From Rosa chinensis (taxonomy: Eukaryota; Streptophyta; Magnoliopsida; Rosales; Rosaceae), in assembly GCF_002994745.2 (NCBI RefSeq), contig NC_037088.1, positions 54,465,897-54,529,896 of the forward strand: 64,000 nt of DNA, written 5' to 3'. Of this stretch, positions 12,882 to 28,124 are shown piece after piece. The translations under genes and the position numbers were made by a program. The notes below the pieces were generated by a model. The model was not told where the DNA came from. It ran no database searches and saw only the letters and a program-made list of their open reading frames with translations. How positions within the stretch are numbered: position 1 is the first letter of the stretch; each line of letters opens with the position of its first letter.

Positions 12882-13712
12882 ATGGCAATTCTTAGCTAGA
12901 ATTGCATAGGGATCTGCAATGACACTACCAAGAGGGCATTGAAGGATTTGATCATCCAGAATAAGCCCCAAATTGTTTTCTTGTGCGAGAAAAAGATCAG
13001 CAGGGAAGATGACTTTCGCTTCTTGCATCGGTCTGTAGGGTGTCCCAACTTCAAAGAAGTGCTCAGTGACGGACAATCAGGAGGGTTAGGGCTTTTTTGG
13101 AGTGCATAAATTGATCTGCGTATTCTAACCAGATCGGCCCGTCATATCAATGCTGAGATCCATGGCGGCCCTGAAGAGCCACACTGGCGCTTTACGGGTT
13201 TCTATGGCTACGTACGCTCGTACAGCTGATCGTGACAAATCTTGGCAATTGCTGAAGGATTTGGGGGACATGGATTCACTGCCATATGTGGTGATTGGAG
13301 ATTTTAATGAAATTTTCAACAATGAAGAAAAATTTGATGGACCCCCTAGAGCAGAGAGACAGATGAGGGGATTCAGGGAGGCTCTCGGTCACTGTGACCT
13401 TCTTGATCTAGGGTTTCAGGGTTCTAGGGCAACATGGTGGAACGCTGAAACACACCTTCGTTTGGATCGTGCAGTTTGTACTCCATCGTGGTTTGATGTC
13501 TTTGGATATGCTAAGGTGGTTCAACTTCCACCCAGCGACTCTGATCACATTCCACTCTTGCTTCATGCTAGTGCAGTTCCAATTCCAAAGTGCCAAAGCA
13601 TCACAGGTTTAAATTTGAATCTTTCTGGTTACAACATAAGGATTGTGATCCTTTGGTTAAGGAAAGCTAGCAGAGTGAGTTTACTAGAGTTCCAATGTTT
13701 CAAGTGGTGAGA
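12882..13712 (+). pseudogene. LINE endonuclease domain remnant
   Basis: The start MAILS*NC is the usual MAILSWNCRG opening with a stop at the tryptophan. Downstream pieces are in different frames: IVFLCEKK, GGLGLFW, FTGFYGY, then YVVIGDFNEIF (the GDFNE catalytic motif) and SDHIPLLL (the SDH motif). At least three stops or shifts break it. It supplied target-site nicking in the active ancestor. Confidence 0.8.
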
Positions 13713-13759
13713 AAAATTACTCATACATGGCTTGTATTGGATAAGTAGCAGAAGGAGGC

Positions 13760-15510
13760 TTTTCATCACTGGCAACAACAGATGTTGGGGGTACGGGCTA
13801 GGCTTGAGGAATTGATGGATTGTCCTGCTACGACATTAATACAGGTTGAAAAGAAAACTCTTATGGATAAACTCCAAGTTCTTCTCTCACAAGAAGAATC
13901 ATTTTGGCGGCAGAGAGCCAAGGTCTGTTGGCTTAAGGATGGTGACCGAAATATTAGGTTTTTCCATCGAAAGGCAGCAAATAGAAAACTCAAAAATGTA
14001 GTCCATAGGCTTTTTGATGAGCATGGGGTGTGGCGTGAGGATGATGAGGGTGTGGAACAGGTTGTTACTAAATATTTTGCAGATATGTTTACTGCTTCTC
14101 CCATTGACATGGAAGCTATGAATCATACCTTGGAGGCCATCCAACCTTGTGTAACTCCGGCTATGAATAACTCATTATGTGGGCAGTATTCAGAGGACAA
14201 AATACGGTGTGCTTGATACCAAATGTACCCTACAAAATCTCCTGGTCCCGATGGAATGCCAACACTTTTTTTTCAACGGTATTGGAATGTAGTGGGGAAG
14301 GATGTCACAGTAGCTGTGCAGGATTTTCTACACAATGGTAATTTGCTGAAACAAGTGAATTTTACACATATTTGCTTAATTCCGAAAGTTGATAATCCGG
14401 AGAGAATGTCTGACCTCCGACCTATTTCCCTTTGTAATGTCCTCTAAAAAATTTGTTCAAAGGCTATTGCAAATAGGCTAAAGGTTCTTCTTCCAGATAT
14501 TATTTCCCGTATCAAAGTGCTTTTATACATGGGCGGTTGATTACTGACAACATTATTGTTGCTAATGAAATAGCACATTTTGTACACAATAAGAGAGAGG
14601 GGCATGATGGCTTTATGGTTTTGAAGTTGGATTTTAGCAAGGCATATGATAGAATGGAGTGGTTGTTCCTTAGTAAAGTAATGGAAAGACTTGGCTTCAT
14701 AAGAGTTTGGATCGAGCTAGTAATGCAATGTGTCAGTACTCCAAGATTTTCCTTTCTAATTCGTGGGAAACCTAGGGGCCTTGTTACACCAAGCAGGGGA
14801 CTGAGACAGGGTGATCCTCTATTACCCCACTTATTTTTGATTGGTGCTGAGGGGTTCTCGGCGCTCTTGCAACAGAAGCAAGTGCAAGGTCTTCTGCCTG
14901 GTATTGAGGTATGTCAAGAAGCCCCACTTGTTAATCATCTCCTTTTTGCAGTTGATAGCATGTTGTATGCTAAAGCCTTTTTAGAGGCTTGTGGTGAAAT
15001 ACAGGATGTGATAGAGGTGTACGTATGGTAGAGCTTCAGGGCAACTTGTGAATTTCAACAAGAGTTCTGTTGTGTTTAGTAAGAATGTCCACACAGAGGT
15101 GCAGGAGGAAGTGGATTCTTTAATGGGAGTGGAGGTAGTGGATTCTCATGAGAGATACTTGGGTCTTCCAACTCATGTGGGAAGAAAGAAGACTGCAACC
15201 TTTAATATACCAAGGATAACTTGGCCAAAAAGCTTTAAAATTGGCGAGGAAAGATGCCTAGTGGTGCAGGCAAGGATATTCTAATTCGGGTCGTGGCTCA
15301 AGCTCTTCCAACTTACGCTATGAGTGTGTTTCAGCTAACAAAAATGTTTTGTGAAGATTTGGAGCAAATGTGTGCAAGATTCTGGTGGGGAAGCACAGAG
15401 GATAGAAGAAAAATTCATTGGAAAACTTGGGATTTTCTTTGTCACCCTAAGGAGGAGGGTGGCCTAGGGTTTCGGAGCCTTACTGATTTTAACCAAGCTA
15501 TGTAGTCCGG
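13760..15510 (+). pseudogene. LINE reverse transcriptase domain remnant
   Basis: Recognisable RT blocks appear in order: AKVCWLKDGDRN, SPGPDGMP, LIPKVDNPERMSDLRPISLC, LKLDFSKAYDRMEW, GLRQGDPL, and then HLLFAVDSM where the catalytic box should read FADDS. The first catalytic aspartate of that pair is therefore valine. Stops at about 14216, 14445 and 15029 and several shifts separate the blocks. It is dead both by mutation and by disruption. Confidence 0.85.
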
Positions 15511-15619
15511 AATCCCTCATTGCTAGAGTTTACAAAGCGGGATATTTTCCAGTTGGCTCCTTTTGGTCAGCAACAGCTCACAGTGCACCTTCCTATTCTT
15601 GGAGGAGCATTTATGGGAC

Positions 15620-16963
15620 ACGTGATTTGTTGCGGTCTGGATCCTATTGGCAGATTGGAAATGGAGAAGATACTAGAGTTTGGGAGGATGATTGGGTGCC
15701 CGGTATGCCTACTCTAGTGCATCACTCAGGAAGGTCGTCTAACAACATAGATATGAGAGTAAGAGAGCTTTTTGCCTCAACAAGGTTATGGGACGAGGCC
15801 AAAGTTAAAGCTATATTCAATGATGCGGAAGCAGAGGCTATACTAGCTATACCATTATCTCGGCGTGTTGTGCATGATAGAATTGCATGGAAATTGGAAA
15901 AGAAAGGTGAGTTTTCTGTTAAATCTGCTTATAGACATGTGTTTGCTTTAAATAATGAGAGGATGCTACCTCTTGACAATACTACCATTCAGTTTTGGAA
16001 GAAGATTTGGCAGGCAAAAATTCCTTGTACTGCTAAAGTGCATGTGTGGAAAATTTGTCACAACATACTTCCTTCTCTGGAAAGACTAGCAACTAAACAT
16101 GTTCACTTGGAGTCACAACTATGTGTACTTTGTGTTGGGAGGACTGAGTCTACCATTCATCTGTGTTGAAACTGCCCTTTTACTCGGGCAGTTTTTCAAT
16201 CATGTGTGGCTCTCAATCAAGTGTGTTTTACAAGCGAGTCCGAGGCTTTGGATGGACTGGAATGGCTACAATTTTGCTCTAACAAGTTAGCATCCTCGCA
16301 TTTTGATCTAATGATGTTTCTACTATGGGCTGTTTGGAAGGAAAGAAACTCAAGGGTTTGGGAGAATAAGGCAAACAGAGTCCATGATGTGATTCTGATG
16401 GCAACTTCTAGAATACAAGATTATGTTTACCATAATTCAATGACTGTTGGTCAAGGTAGATGGGATTCTAGTGAGGTACGTTGGCAAGGCACTCCTCTTG
16501 GTTGTGTTAAGCTTAATATTGACGAAACCTTCATGTTGGCTTCGGCGAATGGGGGTATTGGGGTGGTGCTTCGTGATAGCTCGGGGACATTCCTTGCTGC
16601 TAAAGGTGGGAAGGTTCTGGCTTACTTTCAGCAGAGCATGCAGAGCTCACTGCTTGTCAGGAGGCTTTGGAATGGATCTTGGAAGTCTCTACAGCCTGCA
16701 GTTGTGGAAACCGATTCCCTAGTCATAAAACAGCAGCTTTCTAACGCTGGAGTGAACCTTTCTAGGTTGGGAAGGATCTATGAAGACCTCGGTGTGTTAC
16801 TGGAGGCTTTACCAAATGTTAGGATTGTGCATACTAGGAGGGATGCAAACAAGGCAGCACACCTTGTTGCTGCGCAGGCTTCTTCTACAAATCAAGCTCT
16901 TTTTTACACTTCTGTTCCTTCTTTTCTTCATGAGGTTATTGCCCATGAACTTTGTAATAACTA
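15620..16963 (+). pseudogene. LINE zf-RVT and RNase H-like domain remnant
   Basis: The frame from 15627 carries the zf-RVT region (VKSAYRHVF, FWKKIWQAKIP, CVLCVGRTEST) and stops at 16167-16169, where a tryptophan codon would be expected. The following frame (16206-16964) carries VWKERNSRVWEN and an RNase H-like fold (VKLNIDETF, GGIGVVLRDSSGTFLAAK, HTRRDANKAAHLVA). Such C-terminal RNase H domains are usual in plant L1 elements. Confidence 0.8.
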
Positions 16964-17010
16964 GTTTTCTTTTCGATTAATAAAGGGTTGACACCATTCA
17001 TTCAAAAAAA

Positions 17011-17027
17011 ATATATATATAAGCTTC
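17011..17027 (+). repeat. Right target-site duplication of the LINE
   Basis: Identical to 12249-12265 and directly abutting the A tail. Confidence 0.6.
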
Positions 17028-17159
17028 ATAGGTTAACATAGGATGGTCTTCATAGTTTAACTTAACTTAGTCCCAGTTTCTCATCATTTACAATTTTGGT
17101 GTATAGATATAATACTCATGAAGTCGTACCATTTCATTTTTTTCATAATATGTTTAGGT

Positions 17160-18999
17160 CATGTATCCATAAATCCAAATGCCAGTAATGTTAGCTCCAA
17201 CTTGCTCAAAGTTCCTTTGCCTGTATTCAAACAGTCATTCCAGAAATCATTACAGTTGTGCAAAATGTGAGCTCTACCTTGTCCACTTTGCATGTTGATC
17301 ACGATCAGAATTCTAATAATGTCATTTCATACTGTGAGGATTTGCTTGATTCAACAGGTCAAGCCTTGAATTGGTCCCTTTCCACAATTCATGAGCTAAA
17401 AGTTTTTTTTTTCTTTTTTTTCTTTTCCTTATTCTAATGTTCATAACATATATACATAAGGGCACATTCATCTCCCTATTATAAGATCTAATTTCTTTTC
17501 TGTCAATTTCTTAAGATCTAACTTAGCTTGATCTTGACTTTCTCAAGAGCTTCAAATCAAGCTACATTAATATTGTTCTAGCTTTCTTCATTTCACCATC
17601 ATGTGTTTCATTATACATCAAGTGCCAGTATCAGTTTGCAAATGCATAATCTTGGACTATTCTATGTGATTGACTTCTCTCCACTCTCTTCTCAGTTTCA
17701 ACTAATATGAAAGAGAAAAATCTATAACACAGGTGATGTCCTATCCCATACAAGAACTTGGTTGAAAACTTCAGTCACAAGGCATAAGACATGTATACGA
17801 GCTTTCGATCGCACAAACAATTCCATTGTTGCATTAGGCTTCAAACTAGTGACCACATGCATTAATCCTTGAGGTCCTTGGCATGTTGCCTGAGCTGCCT
17901 AATGCTCTTGATCTAGAACCTAGATCACATCAGACTCAGTTCCAGCAAATCAGTTATTGGAAGAATAACCCTAACGTCATCGTGTCTAGGGATTGGACTG
18001 GAAATTTCCAAAAGATAATGCAGGCAGTAGAGGCTGTACCGGATCATAGCCGGAAGCGTCTTGTGATCTTGGTGAACAGAGGAGTTTACAAGGAAAATGT
18101 GGATATCAATGTGAAAAAGACTAATTTGGTTTTGATTGGAGAGGGCATGGATGTTGCGACCAGAACTGGACATAAGAGTAATGGTACTGGTTGGCGTACA
18201 TTTACCTCGGCAACATTTAGTAAGAAATGTCCACACTTTCTATCATACATGGCTACTTTTATAACATGCATGATGTTCACTCTTTCAGCTCTGCAATTCA
18301 TAACCAATTATTTTTTGTATGTGAATCAATGTTGTGTATAGCTGTGAAGGCAGAAGGCTTCATTGCAATCTATATAGGGTTTGAGAACACAGCCGGACCA
18401 CACAACGGCCAGGCAGTGGCACTTCTAGTCAAGGGTAACCAATCAGCTTTCTTCCGATGCAAGATAAGTGGATACCAAGACACATTGTATGCACACAACA
18501 GCCGCCAGTTCTTTAGGGAATGCAAGATCAGTGGCACTGTCGACTTCATCTTCGGCTACAGCACTGCAGTTTTCCAAATGTGCACCAATATTGCGAAGAA
18601 AAGACCTAATCATGGCCAGTTACTGCCCACGGTCGTTTCGAAGAAGAATCAACCGGGTTGACGTGACTGCAGATGCTGATTTGTTGAGCAACATTACAGC
18701 TACACCCACATATGCTTGGGTCGACCTTGGGGTAATTACTCCACTTACAGTTTTCATGCAATCGACCCTAGGTAGTGTAGTAACTCCCAAGGGTTGGATT
18801 GAATGGAATGGAAACCGTGGCATTGACACTGTATTATGGTGAGTTCATGAATAAAGGGCCAGGTTCCGAGCTCGCAGGGCGGGTCAGATGGCTCGGTCAT
18901 CATACTGATCCATCTGAGGCCGATCAGTTTACGGCCACCAACTTCATTGACGGAGATTCTTGGCTGCCATCCACAGGTATCCCATACACATCAACCTAG
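17160..18999 (+). pseudogene. Pectinesterase with PMEI pro-domain, decayed
   Basis: Pectin methylesterases of this type remove methyl esters from cell-wall homogalacturonan after release of an N-terminal inhibitor-like (PMEI) domain. PMEI pieces are visible in shifting frames: NASNVSSNLLKVPLPVFKQS (17170s), VISYCEDLLDSTGQALNWSL (17330-17385), then past a gap GDVLSHTRTWLK (from 17733). The catalytic domain begins near 17950 (NVIVSRDWTGNFQKI, GVYKENVDI), an intron-like gap lies about 18222-18347, and continues with GFENTAGP, GYQDTLYAH and GTVDFIFG. After about 18600 the frame shifts; the LGRPW block is scrambled, then FMQSTLGSVV and, in another frame, LYYGEFMNKGPGSE and DGDSWLPSTG. At least four shifts or stops make function unlikely. 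The ORF fragments here belong to this one gene. Confidence 0.85.
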
Positions 19000-19321
19000 C
19001 TGAAACTTCATCTTCACGTGACCAAGCAAAGTTCAGAGAGTTCAAAGTCTAGAGAGAAGTAGCTTTTGTATTGGTATCTAGTGCTACGCTTGAAAATGCC
19101 AATATTCAAGTTGTCGAATTTTTGAACTGCCAGAAGTCAAATTTTGAGTCACTCTACTCATACAGAAGTGTAAATTTAAGATGAAATGAATTCTCTGGAT
19201 AAATACAGGGGACATTTAATTTAACCCATTTTCTCATATGGGAAGGCTGTCGTTGAACAAAAAGGTGTTCGGTTTATCATCAATTGTATGACTGTGCAGC
19301 GTGGAGTGTGCAGATTGATGA

Positions 19322-22976
<3,655 letters not shown>

Positions 22977-23445
22977 TGATTGTTTTCTCGTAACATAGAT
23001 TGGTTTCAGTCTTTGGCTCTTTATATAGTTAACTCTCTCTAGTCTCTGCCGCCCCACCTATAACAAAAAGAAAATTCGGGTGGATCTAAACTACTTGACC
23101 CGTAACCCGTATCCTCTTGCTTTTCTTTTCTTTTTTCTCAAGTTAAGACCCCTCAAATTTTAGTGGGTAAGTTTTGTTGTGGATGAGAGTAGAAGGGCTT
23201 CTTGTATCAAAAGCATTTTTGCCTTTTGCTCATTGTTACAAGCAAGTTTTCTTGTATTTGATCAGATATATTGGCATCGGATGACAGAGAATTATGTGCC
23301 GAAGAAAAGGAAAGTCGATACGAATTACTTAGGTCATAGGATCCCTACATAAGTGCTTGCTAATACGATCCACAGATTTTCGACATAACTAGAGAAAACT
23401 TAAAATGAGAGCTTATATTATATGTTAAATTCCGAGGGCTGAAGT
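22977..23445. other. Gap between GET3B and the DNL zinc-finger gene
   Basis: It holds the GET3B leader/promoter and the 3' UTR of the upstream gene on the same strand. The spacing of about 470 bp is short. No extra gene is seen. Confidence 0.6.
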
Positions 23446-25430
23446 TCAAGCATTTTCCACTTTCTTGCCAGCAAAGTCCTTTCCAGCCAGATCTTCAATA
23501 GTCAGATTCAGTGTATCAGTAGTACCCTTCTTCACCTCCTCCCCACGAGCAGCCAGAAAGTCCTCAACGGTACACTTCTCTCCAAACATTCCAAGATGAT
23601 CAGCAAACAGGTGGAGGTTGTCACATCCATTACAGCGCGCTACCACCACACCTTTCTCGTATGCTTCTCGAGAAGCTGTCTTCATTGTTCTTGTGTTACA
23701 GATTGTGCAAGTGAAAACCATACAAAGGTCATGCCTTGGGGATGTTTTCAAGTTGTACTCAGCGTGCATTTTGATCTCAACAACTTTCTGGCAGTGAGAG
23801 GGTTGGTCATCTGAGTCACACCTAGGCTTCAAACTATCAGCTTCATGATTTTCCAACTTAGGATCCTCATTTGTAAGATTAGCTGGCTTCGTTTCCGTCT
23901 GAATATCTCTTTTACCAAGCTGAAATCTGCTGAAGATAGAATATGCAGAAGGAACAGATTGTTCTGCGAGCAACAAAATGGACAGACAAAATTATCAATA
24001 TCGTATACAATAAGCTCGAAATATTTAGCCTGGAAAGGCATACATGTAAAACATATAAATGACTAGATGAACTAACAAAATATTCAAAACAGAGAAGAGA
24101 AAATGAGATGGATTGTATTAGAATTTGGTTGACCAAAAGAACTTCAAGTATTTGTCAATATCTTAATCTGTTGTGTGTGTGAGAACAAACACATAACAAC
24201 CAGTTGCATTGTTGCACCCTTTTCCCAGCACCATGAATATAGAACATATGATAAACCATCTAATACTTGATGAAGTCCTCAATCCTCACATTCCTTCTTA
24301 TGGATTGTTCCAAAAAGAATTAGGTCATTACCACTAGATTAAAGCTATGAGGACAGCAGTGAGTTGAAAAGCAGGTAGTAGGGTTAAAATTAACATCCAG
24401 AATGAGTCTTAGCTTTACCGAAGCAGAACTTGCAATAAAGTTTAACATAACCATCGTCATTTGCATGTGTAAACTATTGTCTTTTCTATCCTAGAATACA
24501 TCATATGCATGAATGAGCTAGTTCAACTCTCGACCATCACAGGGAGAGTTCCAACAAATCCCTTGGGAATCCTTAGTCATTGGATGGTCAAGGCTGTCTC
24601 GGTTTTGAAGAAGACTTCTTTCTAAAGCTTAGGTGACTCAAAGTTACAGGCAAACAGATATAGACATATTGTTCTCGTCACTCTTCAGATAGAGAAAGTG
24701 TATACATGGGCTATGGGTTTAGATACTGAGACCCTCCATTTTAGTCCAGCGCCCTCAAGTAATTCCTACTGCTTAAACTCGAACCCACGAAATACAAACA
24801 TTCTTGGCAATCTCACTTCCAACAGTTCTTATAACATCATATTCATAAACTCTATTCTCAATTAGTAATCCACACCCAACACAATGAACTGAATTCATGA
24901 TCAGCCCATCACGAAAACAGCCCAGTTCATTAACCAATTCCCTTCAAGGTTAAACCTTTAAACAGTCATTTCAAAACTCCAATACTACACTAATCACATA
25001 GGACTACCTTTACCAATGACACAGTAAAAGATTGGAACTTTTCCCCAAGCAGAACAATATAAAGAATCGAGTGTCACATTCATCAAATACATTTCATTTT
25101 TATCTCATAACGAAACAAGAGATCAAAAAGCCCCAAACTTTTTCCTTCAATCAACTTCCAAACTTCCAAAAGAACTAAATAACCAGCAATTAGGGCACGA
25201 CCCAAATGCCAGAAGCTGAAATTAACTCAAAATTTCAAAGATACGGACGCAATTCCAATCAATTTCAATTCATACACAGATAGAAACACACCAAAACAAA
25301 CTAAGAGAGCCCCATGGTATTATGAACAAGATTAGAGAGCTGGGGACTGACCTTTGATCGCTTGGGTGAGAGAAGGCTGATTGCGGAAGAGGAGTGAGCC
25401 GATTCTCTTCTGCAACATCCGAGCAGCCAT
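23446..25430 (-). CDS. Mitochondrial DNL-type zinc-finger protein (Hep1/Tim15-like)
   Basis: Two exons, 25352-25430 and 23446-23963, encode 198 residues. DNL zinc-finger proteins (yeast Zim17/Hep1/Tim15) keep organellar Hsp70 soluble and active during protein import. The first exon begins MAARMLQKRIGSLLFRNQ, basic and free of acids, as in a mitochondrial presequence. The conserved core is near residues 110-150: VFTCTICNTRTM, then ARCNGCDNLHLFADHLGMF, i.e. two CxxC pairs followed by the H/D-x-LGMF block typical of the family. The middle segment is acidic and poorly conserved. The intron (about 1.39 kb, 23964-25351) shows no other gene. Plants have several paralogues; plastid targeting cannot be excluded. 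Confidence 0.9.
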
Positions 25431-25454
25431 GGTGAATTTCACTCTAGTCTCTGC

Positions 25455-25457
<3 letters not shown>

Positions 25458-25487
<30 letters not shown>
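25458..25487. repeat. (GA)n microsatellite in the leader of the DNL gene
   Basis: About 15 GA dinucleotides (CT on the transcribed strand) lie about 30 bp upstream of the minus-strand ATG at 25430. Confidence 0.9.
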
Positions 25488-25490
<3 letters not shown>

Positions 25491-25499
25491 GTTTATAGA

Positions 25500-28124
25500 G
25501 AGAAGCAGGGTTTTAGGACTGGAGGGTATTTCTTTCTTTTTTCTGGCCGAATATAGGAATAATATATCTTGAAAAAAAAATGTAAATTTGTTTTTACCGT
25601 TGGATTTTTACGTGACTCACAAGTTGGTCATACAGTTAATCCAAGGTTAGTCTCAGTCCAACTAGGATTCACTCATTTTGTGCCAATTCAGTTATATGAA
25701 GAGTCATATCCCAAGTGTCCAAAATCTGTTGTAGCACAGCATGTCTTAGTTAAATTGCAGGAAATTAGAAGATTTTACATGCATGATCATTGGTGTTATC
25801 CTAAGGTTTTAATTTTTAATATACTACTTAGCCTGTAATTAGTGATTTTTAACATTAAGTGTATTTAGTTTTTTTTATTGTCATGATGAAAAAGAAAAAT
25901 TGTATAACTATAGATAGTTTCATGTCTAAATCTCGTGGAAATTAGACTACATAACTTTATTCAAGGGGAAAAAAAAAACCAACACCATAATTTCTACCTA
26001 AAATTGTGGGTTATGTGATATTCTAGAGAATTGGTGAGCATGTCTTTTGTGAACGCCTTGCAATCTAATTAGTTCCATTAAATCATTCTAACATTCTGTT
26101 ATGAATTTTACTAATTCTCTCTTTCTCCATTAGTCACATGTTACTTGAATGGTTATCAAACTTATCATAGTAATTACCGAGTGATGGCCACTTTATGTGA
26201 GAAGAAATTTGGTAGACTTCTTTTTATTTTATTTTCTTTAAAAAGAAATTTTATATTCATTAACCAATCAAAGAGATAAATATAAAACCTAAATTCAAAA
26301 CGTTACAGAATTTATGTCAGTCAGAATGATCCAAATTCTAATGAAACTAATCACATTTTTCATCAATAGACTACTACATAATACATATGTATAATTCCGA
26401 GGTTCCTGCACAACCGGCTTCCTCCCACCACCTGTGCTTCCATCTCAAGGTTGTCTGTTTGAAGATTTGCTTTCTTTCATCTTGATGTAAATCATTTTAA
26501 TCATAAGTGTCATCTCATATGGAATTGTTTGACCTATATATGGTGGTTTTTATATAGTTAGTTGCATACATGAAAAGATTCCCAGCCGACGCATTTCATG
26601 TCTGAAATCGATGGAGATTTTTTTTTTTTTTTTTAATTTCGAATTAAGAAACTGATAGAGATGTTACGAACGTAGTCCGAAGTGTTGAACTGCATATAAT
26701 ATTAATTGGTTCATAAATCTGAAAGACTACATTAATTCCTCTCAAACACCATTAGACCATGTCATAAATATTAATTCTTAATCATCAATAACTACCTAGC
26801 CTGCTCAAGTATGCATTCCGCAGATGCTCAACCATGGATTCTCACTTGGTGTGCGCAGAATAATCAAAACTTAATAGAAAATAATATAATTATACAAATG
26901 GTCAGCGGCTTAATTTGGCATTATTAGTTAGTATAAACAAGCTTTGTGTTAACGGAGACATTAATTAGTTTATCCTTTGCTACTTATTGCAATTCCATAC
27001 TCTGCTCTCCGCTTAGACGAAGACGTAACGGTTTACGAGTACGTTTGCTTCTGTATAGTGTGCATGTTTACTACTACTCATTTCTTATTCCCAAACAGAA
27101 GATGTTCTCCAACATATTTGTTTATGAGAATATATTTTCCGATTCTTGTCTAATAGAATGGATAACCTTATTCTAATCAGTTGACTAGAGCATCATTACG
27201 CATACATGAAAGCTCAAAGGTCCGAGTTACTTTCACATAAGCAATATTTGCTGAAATAAATGGAGACACTTGATAAATACAAATACAGGGTAATTTTAAT
27301 TTTGGTACATCAAACATATGTATTTTTAATCTAACATTTTTCTCATTATTCCAATCTCAACCATTTGAATTTATGATGGTAACAATGTAGGAGTCTCAAA
27401 CATATCCAGCAAACTCAACAACATTACAATACTCTAAGAATTACTTCTAAAGAGATGAGTTATGAATTGCAGTGTTGAGAAGATGTTGCACATATTCACC
27501 TTTGACACAAGATGGTTGAATATGTATTTGTTTCAAATTGCTGACCAACACAATTTCAGTTTTTTGTGCACGGAGATGATGAACAATTGGATCAACTAAT
27601 ATGATAGTACTAGCTAAAGGATAGGTATTTAAGCTTTGAAACGCTAATTCTCAACACTCATTCTAGTCATGTTATTAATTTCTCCCAAAATCTCATTTGA
27701 TCAAAGTTTATCCATCCATAATAAAAGAATTGTTGCTATCTTTGGTCTACTTCAAGGCGCGCATCTTCATAACAGGATATTTCATAGCCTCTCACATATT
27801 ACATGAATAATATGTTAAAACTCATAGAGTATGATATGGTAATTTGCCATGCTATATACATGTTGTGTGCAGATGAACAAAAATCCTGCTCAAATGAATT
27901 CACAATAATTTGCTATAACTTCATGCTTCTTAGTTTAAACTCGAAGATTATGGTCGTTAACATGCACCAGATTTGGTCATCAATCCTTAGAAAAATGAAT
28001 CAATTTCTATGTAAAGCATATACAACTCTAAACACAAGAATGTGAATCCACCTCGAAAATTGAAACCCCAAAGCAAAAACAAAATGGAACCTCAAATTGA
28101 ATGAATGAAGTAATGACTAATGAA
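25500..28124. other. Intergenic, no supported gene
   Basis: AT-rich DNA with poly-A/T tracts (for example 26617-26634). The short open frames at 25569-25838, 26946-27176 and 27803-28045 have no recognisable family and no splice context. The last few hundred bases are the 3' flank of the kinase gene. Confidence 0.5.

Larger units (their letters stand above)
12266..17010 (+). mobile_element. Degenerate L1-type LINE (non-LTR retrotransposon)
   Basis: From about 12882 the reading frames, with many stops and shifts, encode in order an AP-endonuclease, a reverse transcriptase, a zf-RVT region and an RNase H-like domain, then a short 3' UTR with AATAAA-like signal and seven A residues (17004-17010). 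The left boundary is inferred from the 17-bp duplication. ORF1 (gag-like) is absent or unrecognisable, so the roughly 620 bp before the endonuclease is unexplained. The element lies on the plus strand between the ABCG gene and the pectinesterase remnant and is clearly inactive. Confidence 0.85.
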
